Origin: an uncultured Roseburia sp.
Lineage (GTDB): Bacteria; Bacillota; Clostridia; Lachnospirales; Lachnospiraceae
Direction of reading: 5' to 3'
Assembly (NCBI GenBank): GCA_900539115.1
Contig: UQAQ01000010.1
Span: forward strand, 21,000-84,999
Length of the DNA: 64,000 nt
A program made the position numbers and the translations under genes. The notes below the pieces were generated by a model. It searched no databases. It was given only the letters and a program-made list of their open reading frames with translations, and was not told the DNA's origin. Positions 14,331-21,998 of this stretch are shown here, one piece after another. The number at the start of each line of letters is the position of its first letter. The first letter of the stretch is position 1.

Positions 14331-15632
14331 ATGAAAAAAGGAATGATGAAAAAAGGAATCATGAAAAAAGTATTCGGAGCATGTGCTCTTAGTTTCTGCC
14401 TGGGACTGTTTAGTTTTGCTCCGGCACAGGCAGCAGAGGACGGAACAACGACAGCGATCGTACTTTCCAAGTATTCGGATCTGGACACGAAAGCAGTTGA
14501 TGCGAATACCGGTATGATAATGGGAAGTTTTAAGGCAAAGACGGGAGCTGAACTGACAAAGAAAGTGGATGTTTACAAGATCGTGCTGCCACAGGATGGC
14601 TATTACCGTATCAATCTTACAGGTGTATTTAAGGGAGATGAGGGAATTACTAATGATTACGATAACAATCAGGTGAAGTTCCAGCTTTGCTCTGATGCTG
14701 CCTGCATGAAACCGTTGACCAACATGACGACAGGCGGCTCTTCCAAGGATGCATTTAAAGAGTTGTCTGCAGGTACTTACTATGCAAAACTGGAAGATAT
14801 TGTAAACAGCGAGAAACGTAGTGTGGACAGTACCTATGCGGTATCCTTTGGATATCTGCCGAAAGATACACAGTTTATCTCCGTTAGCAAAACGATTGAT
14901 AAAGCCGCAAGAAAAGTGACACTTCAGGTTTCCGGACTAGATGCCAAGACCATCAAGATTAAATCCGGAAATAAAGGAACTTCCGGATGGGAACTTACCG
15001 GTATTCTTTGGGACGGCGACGATGAGATAAAAAATGGCGGAACTTATGATATTACGCAGCCGGGAAATAGTGGATACTATACAATCCGTATGACAGATAC
15101 CTATGGACATGTATATGGTCTTCCGGTTGCTGTACCGGAGTTTGACACACCGGCAGCGCCTGTGATCCGTGAGTATGTATCGGGAACGAATAAAATTTCC
15201 GGAACGACAGTGCCGGAAGGAGTCATTACGGTGAAGGCGGGAAATGCTTCTTACACGACGGTGGCTGGCACTGACGGAGCGTGGAGTGTCGCTATAAAAA
15301 TGTTGAAAGTGAATACGGTTATCACGGCAGAGGTGACAAGTTCTTTTGGTGTAAAATGCCAGAATGCAGCAACCGTGAAAGTGGCAAATCGCCGCATCGC
15401 ATCTCCAAAGGTAAAACGTGTGAAGAAGAATGCGAAAAAGATTACGGGAACGGCAGTGAAAAAAGCAAAAGTATTTGCAAAAATCGGAAAGAAAACATAC
15501 AAAGCAACCGTAAGTGCCAAAGGAAAATTTACGATTAAAGTAAAGAAAGTGAAAAAGGGCACAAGGATTAAAGTGTATGTAAAAGATGCTGCAGGAAATA
15601 CAAGTAAGACAGTTACTGTTAAAGCAAAATAA
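14331..15632 (+). CDS. Secreted protein with bacterial Ig-like domains
   Basis: About 433 residues with a signal peptide cleaved near AQA-AEDG. The central region (about 60-190) is a beta-rich binding-type domain. Two Ig-like modules follow: ISGTTVPEGVITVKAG around 285-350, and a Lys-rich ITGTAVKKAKVFAKIGKK around 370-433. No catalytic motif is visible, so it is probably a surface or matrix protein. The start region is a tandem repeat (ATGATGAAAAAAGGA) offering several in-frame ATGs at 14328, 14331, 14343 and 14346; 14331 has the best spacing from GGAGG (14321-14325). The WYL regulator gene begins 16 bp after the stop. Confidence 0.8.
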   Translation: MKKGMMKKGIMKKVFGACALSFCLGLFSFAPAQAAEDGTTTAIVLSKYSDLDTKAVDANTGMIMGSFKAKTGAELTKKVDVYKIVLPQDGYYRINLTGVFKGDEGITNDYDNNQVKFQLCSDAACMKPLTNMTTGGSSKDAFKELSAGTYYAKLEDIVNSEKRSVDSTYAVSFGYLPKDTQFISVSKTIDKAARKVTLQVSGLDAKTIKIKSGNKGTSGWELTGILWDGDDEIKNGGTYDITQPGNSGYYTIRMTDTYGHVYGLPVAVPEFDTPAAPVIREYVSGTNKISGTTVPEGVITVKAGNASYTTVAGTDGAWSVAIKMLKVNTVITAEVTSSFGVKCQNAATVKVANRRIASPKVKRVKKNAKKITGTAVKKAKVFAKIGKKTYKATVSAKGKFTIKVKKVKKGTRIKVYVKDAAGNTSKTVTVKAK

Positions 15633-15647
15633 TCAGGGAGAGAAACG

Positions 15648-16640
15648 ATGGCCAAAGGAGTAAATCAAAAACTAAAACTGCTATATCTCATGGATATTCT
15701 ATTGGAAAAGACGGATGAAAATCATGGGATTACGATGAATGAGATTATTTCATCGCTGGAAAGCTATGATGTTTCGGCAGAGCGGAAAAGTATCTATCGG
15801 GATATCGAAGAATTGCAGCGGTATGGCCTGGATGTTCTCTCTTACAATAACGGGAGAGCGACGTACTATCATGTCGCCTCCCGTTTGTTTGAAATTGCGG
15901 AATTGAAGCTTTTGGTAGATGCGGTTCAGTCGTCGAAATTTATCACGGAAAAGAAATCCCGGGAACTGATCAAGAAACTGGAAAGTTTTGCTAGCAAGTA
16001 TCAGGCACAGGATCTGCAGCGTCAGGTGTATGTGCAGGGGCGTGTGAAAACGATGAATGAGAGCATCTATTATAATGTGGATAAGATTCATCATGCGATA
16101 GAAAGAAATCATTCGATCACGTTTCAGTATTATCAATGGAATGTAAAAAAACAGATGGAACTGAAGCACGAGGGTGAACGGTATGAAATTTCGCCGTGGC
16201 AGCTCATGTGGGATGACGAAAATTATTATTTGATCGGATTTGACCACAAGGCGAGGTATATCAAACATTTTCGTGTGGACAAAATGCTTGACATCCAAAT
16301 GTGCGATCATGAGCGTGAAGGCGAGGAAACCTTTGAAAAAGTCGATGCCGGAACCTATTCGAAAAAAGTATTTGGCATGTATGACGGAACGGAGACGGCG
16401 GTAAAATTAAAATGCCGCAATTCTCTTGTGGGGGTTATGATTGATCGTTTCGGGAAAAATGTTCCGCTGATTCCATTAGATGACGAGTATTTTCAAGTCA
16501 ATGTGACAGTGGCGGTCAGTCAGCAGTTTATCGGGTGGCTGATGGCGATAGGAACCGGAGTGACGGTGATCGAGCCGGAAGAAGTGAGAGAAAAAGTGAT
16601 CGTGGCATGCGGGGAAATGCTTGCCTGTTATGCGCAATAA
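15648..16640 (+). CDS. WYL-domain helix-turn-helix regulator
   Basis: A 330-residue protein with an N-terminal winged HTH of the DeoR/HTH_11 type (KLLYLMDILLEKTDEN, SAERKSIYRDIEELQRYG), a middle WYL domain (about 135-230; YEISPWQLMWDDENYYLIGFD carries the ISPW and YYLIG core) and a C-terminal WCX-like extension. WYL regulators respond to nucleic acid or nucleotide ligands and often govern stress or defence genes; the ligand is unknown here. It follows the Ig-like gene after 15 bp with an AGGGAGAG ribosome binding site, so the two could share a transcript. A bidirectional terminator closes the unit. Confidence 0.88.
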   Translation: MAKGVNQKLKLLYLMDILLEKTDENHGITMNEIISSLESYDVSAERKSIYRDIEELQRYGLDVLSYNNGRATYYHVASRLFEIAELKLLVDAVQSSKFITEKKSRELIKKLESFASKYQAQDLQRQVYVQGRVKTMNESIYYNVDKIHHAIERNHSITFQYYQWNVKKQMELKHEGERYEISPWQLMWDDENYYLIGFDHKARYIKHFRVDKMLDIQMCDHEREGEETFEKVDAGTYSKKVFGMYDGTETAVKLKCRNSLVGVMIDRFGKNVPLIPLDDEYFQVNVTVAVSQQFIGWLMAIGTGVTVIEPEEVREKVIVACGEMLACYAQ

Positions 16641-16676
16641 AAAAGTGTGGTCGTTTTTGCGTGACCACACTTTTTA
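16639..16676. terminator. Bidirectional intrinsic terminator
   Basis: AAAAAGTGTGGTC pairs with GACCACACTTTTT. The A-tract on one side and T-tract on the other serve the convergent WYL and MCP genes. Confidence 0.88.
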
Positions 16677-16684
16677 AAAATTCT

Positions 16685-17650
16685 TTATTTGTCTTTGATC
16701 AAATGAGGCAGCTGATCGACCATGTTAGCAAAGTCCTCAAACAAAGTTCCCTTTTTTGTGTCAGACTTATTGATCGCAGAAATACGATTGCTGACGTGGG
16801 AATAACTGGTACGGCTGTTATTGATGTGATTTAACATTTTATCGACGCCCTGCTTGCTTTCAGAGACAGCGGAGTCGATGGCATTGTGTACATCCTCGAT
16901 ACCGGTTACTTTCGCACTAATGCCATTAAAGATGTTGTGTGTACTGTCGACATTTTCGATGCTGCTGTGAAGCGCCTGCTTGGAATCATCCAAAGATTGG
17001 TTCAGGTTGGAAGTGCTCTTTTCCACATCAGCAATGCTGTTTTGAACATCATTAATCAAAATCTTGATCTGGTCGGCAAGTTCACGTACTTCATTGGCGA
17101 CAACGGCAAATCCGCGTCCCTGTTCTCCGGCACGTGCGGCTTCGATGGAAGCGTTCAATGCCAGCAGATTTGTCTGATTCGCGATCGCGGTGATACCATC
17201 GGTAGATTTGCGGATCTCGGAAACAGATTCCAACAGTTTTTCGAAAGTCTGATTCATTTCGTCAAAACGCTCGGTAACGGTATTGGAACTTTCTTTCAGA
17301 ACTTCCACCTGATTCTGAGCGGTACTTACGGATTCCTGAATTTCGGATTGTACAGTAGCAAATTCATCACTCGCGGTAACAATGCCCTCAAAGGAAGTAT
17401 TCATTGCCTGGCACTGGCTCAAAAGCTCCTCATTTTCATCGGAAAGTGTCTGAATACTTGCCTCGATTTCCTGAATGCCCTTAAAGGTTTCCAGACCCTG
17501 AGTTACCAGCTCTTCATTTGTTACTTTCAGGTGATCAATCGTAAGAAGAATCGCTTCGGTATTATCGGACATAACAGGCTGTTCTACAGGAGTAGTGTTT
17601 TCCTTTTGAACCGAAGTATCTTTTGTTTTCTTTTTAAATAATGGTTTCAT
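16685..17650 (-). CDS. Soluble methyl-accepting chemotaxis-type protein
   Basis: A 321-residue cytoplasmic chemoreceptor-like protein with no membrane segment. The N-terminal 20 residues are basic and polar, followed by long coiled coil and the conserved signalling hairpin tip: ANQTNLLALNASIEAARAG and RGFAVVANEVRELA (about 165-200). The tip should contact CheA and CheW. The helical bundle is short compared with classical receptors. ATG 17650 has GGAGGAC upstream; an extra in-frame ATG 12 bp earlier lies in the ribosome binding site. The FIST-domain gene sits 30 bp upstream on the same strand and probably supplies the sensing function in trans. Confidence 0.9.
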   Translation of the reverse strand: MKPLFKKKTKDTSVQKENTTPVEQPVMSDNTEAILLTIDHLKVTNEELVTQGLETFKGIQEIEASIQTLSDENEELLSQCQAMNTSFEGIVTASDEFATVQSEIQESVSTAQNQVEVLKESSNTVTERFDEMNQTFEKLLESVSEIRKSTDGITAIANQTNLLALNASIEAARAGEQGRGFAVVANEVRELADQIKILINDVQNSIADVEKSTSNLNQSLDDSKQALHSSIENVDSTHNIFNGISAKVTGIEDVHNAIDSAVSESKQGVDKMLNHINNSRTSYSHVSNRISAINKSDTKKGTLFEDFANMVDQLPHLIKDK

Positions 17651-17680
17651 AATGTCCTCCATTCTTATGCATAAATATGT

Positions 17681-18733
17681 TTAATCAAAGGTAATGCAGC
17701 ACATTGTCTGATTAATATGCTGTTTTTTATAATGTTCTCCAAGTCCGACGATACCAGCGTGGTCTGCCGTAGAGTTCATTTTTGTCAGGTAATTGTCCAG
17801 ATAATGCTCATCTTTGAAGAAGAGATAGCGGAACAGGCAGTTTACGGAAAGAATTCCCCTGATATCCGGGAGATCTTTCTTCATTTGCTGTAAGGTGTCC
17901 GAAATGATCTGGTTATAATCTCCGATTTCCATCAATGTCAGAATGTCAAGATTGTTTACCTGTTTGTAACATTCCAAAGCATTGTTTTTGATGTCCTTGA
18001 TCGAGATCAGATAAGTTTCGCTGCCGTAGACACGTCCCAGTGGATTTTTAAATGTCTGGGTAGCAACTTCTTCTTTTGAAATATGTAAAATGTCGCGGTA
18101 GAAATTTTCTGCCGGTCTGCCGTCTACTTCAATCAGAAGATTGCTTTCCGGATCGGTCTTTGTAGCAAGAAACTGCTCGCCGGTTGCGGTGTACAGATTT
18201 TCTTTGTAGGCACAGATCTTACCGGTTTTGTTGCGGAGAATCAAAAAGCCGCAGGCATCTTCGTAAATCTTTCCGTTGACGGCAACTTTTCCCCCATCGA
18301 CGGTTCCCCCGACCAGTGGAATCTTTTGGGCACCCAGCACCATATTGAGAGTGGTTACCAATTTTCCGTCATTTCCGGAACAAATGTCAAAGCATGCAGA
18401 AGTTCCGGAAACTGCATTTGTCTTTTCGATGGCTTTTTTCAAACGGCTGATATATTTTACCGGCATCGTGGATAGCTGTTCCATAACATCTGCTGCACAA
18501 TCTGTTCCGTACAGAGAAATGACAGTTACGCCCTGCTCGATCGTGTGAGTGCCGCCATAACTCATTGCAATGCCGCCGATGCTTGGAACTCCAGGAAAAG
18601 CCTTCTCTAATTCGGCAACATGGGATTCCAGTAATTCTGCTGTCGTCAAAAGAATCAAGGCATCCGGCTGTGTAATGTTTTCTGTAACTTTTGTCAAATT
18701 CCCTGAGGTGTCATAATGATACTGTAAATTCAT
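17681..18733 (-). CDS. FIST-domain sensory protein
   Basis: A 350-residue cytoplasmic protein with a FIST_N domain (about 25-200; IGGIAMSYGGTHT, IPLVGGTVDGGKV) and a FIST_C domain (about 205-340; VDGRPAENFYRDIL, SVNCLFRYLFF). FIST proteins are predicted small-ligand sensors that bind amino acids or related molecules and often accompany chemoreceptors or GGDEF proteins. Here the following gene encodes a soluble MCP, which points to a split cytoplasmic sensor. ATG 18733 follows GGGGG with a 7-bp spacer. A GTAACG/CGTTAC palindrome lies upstream. Confidence 0.87.
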   Translation of the reverse strand: MNLQYHYDTSGNLTKVTENITQPDALILLTTAELLESHVAELEKAFPGVPSIGGIAMSYGGTHTIEQGVTVISLYGTDCAADVMEQLSTMPVKYISRLKKAIEKTNAVSGTSACFDICSGNDGKLVTTLNMVLGAQKIPLVGGTVDGGKVAVNGKIYEDACGFLILRNKTGKICAYKENLYTATGEQFLATKTDPESNLLIEVDGRPAENFYRDILHISKEEVATQTFKNPLGRVYGSETYLISIKDIKNNALECYKQVNNLDILTLMEIGDYNQIISDTLQQMKKDLPDIRGILSVNCLFRYLFFKDEHYLDNYLTKMNSTADHAGIVGLGEHYKKQHINQTMCCITFD

Positions 18734-18761
18734 AAGTAAACCCCCTTTATTTTATATCATG

Positions 18762-18777
18762 GTAACGAAAGCGTTAC
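18762..18777. promoter_or_regulatory. Palindrome upstream of the FIST-MCP unit
   Basis: GTAACG-aaag-CGTTAC has perfect 6-bp arms and lies about 29 bp before the FIST start codon, in the divergent region shared with the Nudix gene. It is a candidate operator; the cognate regulator is unknown. Confidence 0.5.
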
Positions 18778-18837
18778 GTTAAATTCATATTACTATAATA
18801 AATCAAAACGCGGCAGGAATCAAGGGGAAAAAAGTAA

Positions 18838-18866
18838 TTGCATGAAAGAAAAAGTTGCGATATAAT
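18838..18866 (+). promoter_or_regulatory. Promoter of the Nudix gene
   Basis: TTGCAT (18838-18843) and TATAAT (18861-18866) with 17-bp spacing. Confidence 0.7.
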
Positions 18867-18907
18867 CATTGCTGGAACATAATGACGAGGATGGAGGAAA
18901 AGAGACA

Positions 18908-19414
18908 ATGGAAAAAGTGGAATATTGGGACATTTATGACAAAAACAAACAGCGCACCGGCAGACAGATGAAGCGCAATGACTGGTGCTTAAAGGACGAT
19001 GAGTATCATTTGACGGTGCTTGGTGTCGTAGCACATAAAGATGGAAGATTTTTGATCACCAAACGTGTTATGACGAAAAACTGGGCACCCGGCTGGTGGG
19101 AAGTATCCGGCGGGGCTGCGATGGCAGGAGAGGAGTCCAGAGAAGCGGTTCTCCGTGAAGTGAAAGAAGAGACAGGATTAGATGTGTCTGATTGGGAGGG
19201 TGGATACCAGTTTACCTATCATCGTGAAAATCCGGGGGAAGGCGATAATTATTTTGTGGATGTATATAAATTTATCGGAGAATTTTCCGAGGAGGATGTA
19301 CACCCACAGGAAACTGAGACGGATGGGTTTATGCTTGCGACCAAAGAAGAGATCGAGGCGTTTGCAAAAGAAGGCGTGTTCCTTCATTACGATAGTATTA
19401 AAGAGGTGTTTTAA
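18908..19414 (+). CDS. Nudix hydrolase
   Basis: A 168-residue protein with a complete Nudix box, G-x5-E-x7-REVKEETGL (about residues 63-85), which binds Mg2+ and hydrolyses nucleoside diphosphate derivatives. The N-terminal EYWDIYDKNKQRTGR is typical of the isopentenyl-diphosphate isomerase-like or YfcD-like Nudix group found in Firmicutes, and the real substrate is uncertain. ATG 18908 follows GGAGG (18892-18896); positions further upstream overlap that site. It is monocistronic with its own promoter, and the large hairpin element at 19427 follows. Confidence 0.88.
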   Translation: MEKVEYWDIYDKNKQRTGRQMKRNDWCLKDDEYHLTVLGVVAHKDGRFLITKRVMTKNWAPGWWEVSGGAAMAGEESREAVLREVKEETGLDVSDWEGGYQFTYHRENPGEGDNYFVDVYKFIGEFSEEDVHPQETETDGFMLATKEEIEAFAKEGVFLHYDSIKEVF

Positions 19415-19426
19415 AGGAGTTTAGAT

Positions 19427-19568
19427 AGAAAAGGAGCTTTTTCTTTCTTCCCCGCGGGACCGTTTGCACTTAGCGGACACACGCAGCGGTGCGGGAGGGC
19501 ATAGGACGCCCTCTGCGCACCGGCGGTGTCCGAAATCCCACGGGAAGAGAAAAAAAGCTCTTTTTTCT
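19427..19568. repeat. About 140-nt near-perfect hairpin element
   Basis: The whole segment folds on itself. The outer arms AGAAAAGGAGCTTTTTC...CCGCGGGA (19427-19459) and TCCCACGGGAAGAG...TCTTTTTTCT (19535-19567) enclose further pairs: CGGACAC with GTGTCCG, CGGTGCG with CGCACCG, and AGGGC with GCCCT around a 7-base tip. The T-rich 3' end would terminate transcription from the Nudix gene. The inner stem is far more GC-rich than the surroundings. No reading frame fits. It is either an unusually long terminator or a dispersed structured repeat. Confidence 0.75.
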
Positions 19569-19643
19569 AAATTAAACTGACTTTAAAATAAGATAAGAAG
19601 TGAGAGAAGAATTCTAAAATAATCATAAATTCAAATATTTCTG

Positions 19644-19671
19644 TTGACAGATGAATCCAAAAGAGTATAAT
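19644..19671 (+). promoter_or_regulatory. Promoter of the marR-ABC operon
   Basis: TTGACA (19644-19649) and TATAAT (19666-19671), 16-bp spacing. The putative operator starts right after the -10. Confidence 0.72.
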
Positions 19672-19698
19672 ATCATTAGCATACTAATCATTAGCATA
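19672..19698. promoter_or_regulatory. Putative MarR operator
   Basis: ATTAG-cata-CTAAT (19675-19688) is a perfect palindrome, and the motif ATCATTAGCATA occurs twice in a row (from 19672 and 19687). It covers the expected transcription start, as in MarR autoregulation. Confidence 0.65.
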
Positions 19699-19767
19699 TA
19701 AATTATTAAAATACTAATTAAAAATCATAAGAACACAAGTTAATGAAAAACGAAGGGAGGCTTATGC

Positions 19768-20241
19768 GTGGAACCAAGAGGAAGATGCCATATGCGCATG
19801 GATGCGGAGACGGTGATCCGGGAATCGAATCCGGTGAAACTGATTATGTTTATCAATCAGATTCACCGACGCAAGATTGAAAAACTGTTGGACGGAACCG
19901 GGCTTCACAGGGCACAGCACAGAATGCTGATGACGTTATCGGACTGTCCGGTTACATCACAGATTGAACTGGCGAATATACTGGAAGTGTCGGCGGCGAC
20001 GGTGGCAGTTTCATTGAAAAAACTGGAAAAAGGCGGATACATTCAGAAAACTCAGCAGGAACAGGATTCCCGCGTGCGTTTTGTCGAACTGACGGAAAAG
20101 GGACGCGGCGTCGTTGAAGAGAGCAAAGAAATTTTTCATCAGATGGATGCAAAACTTCTGGAAGGATTTGACAAAGAGCAGCTGGAGGTGCTTCAAAGCT
20201 TATTGGGGCAGATGTACCGTAATGCGAAGAATATAGAGTAA
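19768..20241 (+). CDS. MarR-family transcriptional regulator
   Basis: A 157-residue winged-helix regulator: LHRAQHRMLMTLSDCP, SQIELANILEVSAATVAVSLKKLEKGGYI (HTH) and the wing QEQDSRVRFVELTEKG. It is immediately followed by two ABC half-transporter genes, a common arrangement where the MarR protein represses an exporter operon until its ligand binds. GTG 19768 is chosen because it lies 7 bp after GGGAGG (19755-19760); an ATG at 19764 is out of frame and too close to that site. Later in-frame ATGs at 19792 and 19798 are possible alternatives. Confidence 0.88.
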   Translation: MEPRGRCHMRMDAETVIRESNPVKLIMFINQIHRRKIEKLLDGTGLHRAQHRMLMTLSDCPVTSQIELANILEVSAATVAVSLKKLEKGGYIQKTQQEQDSRVRFVELTEKGRGVVEESKEIFHQMDAKLLEGFDKEQLEVLQSLLGQMYRNAKNIE

Positions 20242-20255
20242 AAGGAGAACAGACC

Positions 20256-21998
20256 ATGGGTATTTATAAAAAATATGTCACTCCCTATCTGTCGGCATTT
20301 ATTTTAGGGCCGATTTTTATGATCGTGGAAGTGATCGGAGAAGTGCTTCTTCCGAAGATGATGTCATTGATCATTAATGAGGGTATTAAGGGAGGCGCCG
20401 GAAGTGGTTATATCATAACACACGGTATCATTATGGTGCTTCTTGCACTGTGTATGATGTGCGGCGGTGTGCTTGGTGCCTATTTTGCGGTTAAGGCATC
20501 GGTAAATTTCGCCGGTGATTTGAGAAAAGATATTTTTGCGAAAGTGCAGCAGTTTTCCTTCGCGAATATCGAAAAATTTTCAACCGGTTCGCTGGTAACG
20601 AGATTGACCAACGATATTACGAACTTGCAGAATGTCATTTCAATGGCGCTTCGAATGCTCCTTCGAGCACCGGGGATGCTGATCGGTGGATTGATCATGG
20701 CAATCATGATGAATGCGAGACTGGCGATCATTCTCGGAGTGGTAATCCCAGTTTTGATTGTGGCACTGGTTGTTGTAATCGGAAAAGCATTTCCGAGATT
20801 TAACATCATGCAGACAAAAATTGACAGCCTAAACTCGAGAATTCAGGAAAATATCACAAACACACGAGTGGTAAAATCTTTTGTGCGTGATGAGTTTGAA
20901 AAAGAAACTTTTAACAAAGCCAATGAAGACCTGAAAGAAAAGAGTTTGTCGGCGATGAAGATCGTTATTTTGACGATGCCGATCATGACTCTTGCAATGA
21001 ACATTACGACGATGGCAGTCGTATGGTTTGGTGGACGCCAGATCATCGTCGGCGATATGCCGGTCGGCGACCTGACTGCATTTACGACGTATATCGTACA
21101 GATCCTTATGTCGCTGATGATGGTTGGAATGATCATGATTCAAGGATCTCGTGCCCTGGCTTCTTCGAAACGTATCAAAGAAGTTCTTACGACAGAGATC
21201 GACCTCAATGACAACGAAGCAAAATGCAAAGACAAAGAAGTGGAAAACGGCGCGATTGAATTCCGCAATGTCGGATTCCGCTATTATAAGAAGAATCACA
21301 ACAATGTATTGAAGAATATTTCTTTCAAAGCCAATCCGGGCGAAGTGGTTGGAATCATCGGTTCGACAGGTTCCGGAAAGAGTTCGCTTGTACAGCTTAT
21401 TCCGCGTCTGTATGATGTTGACGAGGGAGAAGTGCTGGTAGATGGCATCAATGTCAAAGATTATTCGCTGGAACATTTGCGAAACGGCGTGGCAATGGTG
21501 CTTCAGAAAAATACATTGTTCTCCGGAAGCATTATGGAAAATCTCCGCTGGGGAGATGAAAATGCGACAGACGAAGAAGTTTACGAGATGGCACGTTATG
21601 CACAGGCAGATGGTTTTGTCCGCAGTTTTTCCGATGGATATGACATGGAACTGGGACAGGGCGGTGTCAATGTGTCCGGTGGACAAAAGCAGCGTCTCTG
21701 TATCGCAAGAGCTCTTTTGAAAAAGCCGAAAATCTTGATCTTAGACGATAGTACAAGTGCCGTAGATACCGCGACAGAAGCAGAGATAAGAAAGAGTTTC
21801 TCCACATCGTTAAAAGACGCGACGAAGCTGATCATTGCACAGCGAATCTCATCCGTAGAACACGCAGACCGTATCCTTGTAATGGATGAGGGCGAGATTG
21901 TCGGACAGGGAACGCATGAGGAATTGATGAAGTCCTGTGAAGCTTATCAGGAAATTTATTATTCGCAGAAAGACAAGAATGAGGAGGTGTCAGCATGA
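20256..21998 (+). CDS. Heterodimeric ABC exporter, subunit with degenerate ATP site
   Basis: A 580-residue half transporter: six transmembrane helices (about 15-300) then a nucleotide-binding domain. Walker A is GSTGSGKSS and the signature is VSGGQKQR. The Walker B end is ILILDDSTSAVD, with Asp where the catalytic Glu normally lies, and the switch residue is Gln in IIAQRISSV instead of His. These changes mark the non-catalytic half of BmrCD/LmrCD-like heterodimers. ATG 20256 follows AAAGGAGAACAG, 14 bp after marR. The partner gene overlaps by 4 bp (ATGA). Substrates are probably drugs, lipids or peptides. Confidence 0.93.
   Translation: MGIYKKYVTPYLSAFILGPIFMIVEVIGEVLLPKMMSLIINEGIKGGAGSGYIITHGIIMVLLALCMMCGGVLGAYFAVKASVNFAGDLRKDIFAKVQQFSFANIEKFSTGSLVTRLTNDITNLQNVISMALRMLLRAPGMLIGGLIMAIMMNARLAIILGVVIPVLIVALVVVIGKAFPRFNIMQTKIDSLNSRIQENITNTRVVKSFVRDEFEKETFNKANEDLKEKSLSAMKIVILTMPIMTLAMNITTMAVVWFGGRQIIVGDMPVGDLTAFTTYIVQILMSLMMVGMIMIQGSRALASSKRIKEVLTTEIDLNDNEAKCKDKEVENGAIEFRNVGFRYYKKNHNNVLKNISFKANPGEVVGIIGSTGSGKSSLVQLIPRLYDVDEGEVLVDGINVKDYSLEHLRNGVAMVLQKNTLFSGSIMENLRWGDENATDEEVYEMARYAQADGFVRSFSDGYDMELGQGGVNVSGGQKQRLCIARALLKKPKILILDDSTSAVDTATEAEIRKSFSTSLKDATKLIIAQRISSVEHADRILVMDEGEIVGQGTHEELMKSCEAYQEIYYSQKDKNEEVSA

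Noticed and set aside
16886..17641. Rightward frame of 251 codons opposite the MCP gene
   Set aside because: The leftward frame has a perfect chemoreceptor signalling tip; the opposite frame has no recognisable domain.
19764..19895. ATG 19764 as start of a separate small gene before marR
   Set aside because: It is only three bases from the GGGAGG site and its short frame overlaps marR with no recognisable product; the GTG at 19768 is in the regulator frame at ideal spacing.
20829..21686. Antisense frame of 285 codons inside the first ABC subunit gene
   Set aside because: It is the complement of a clear ABC half transporter and has no ribosome binding site.
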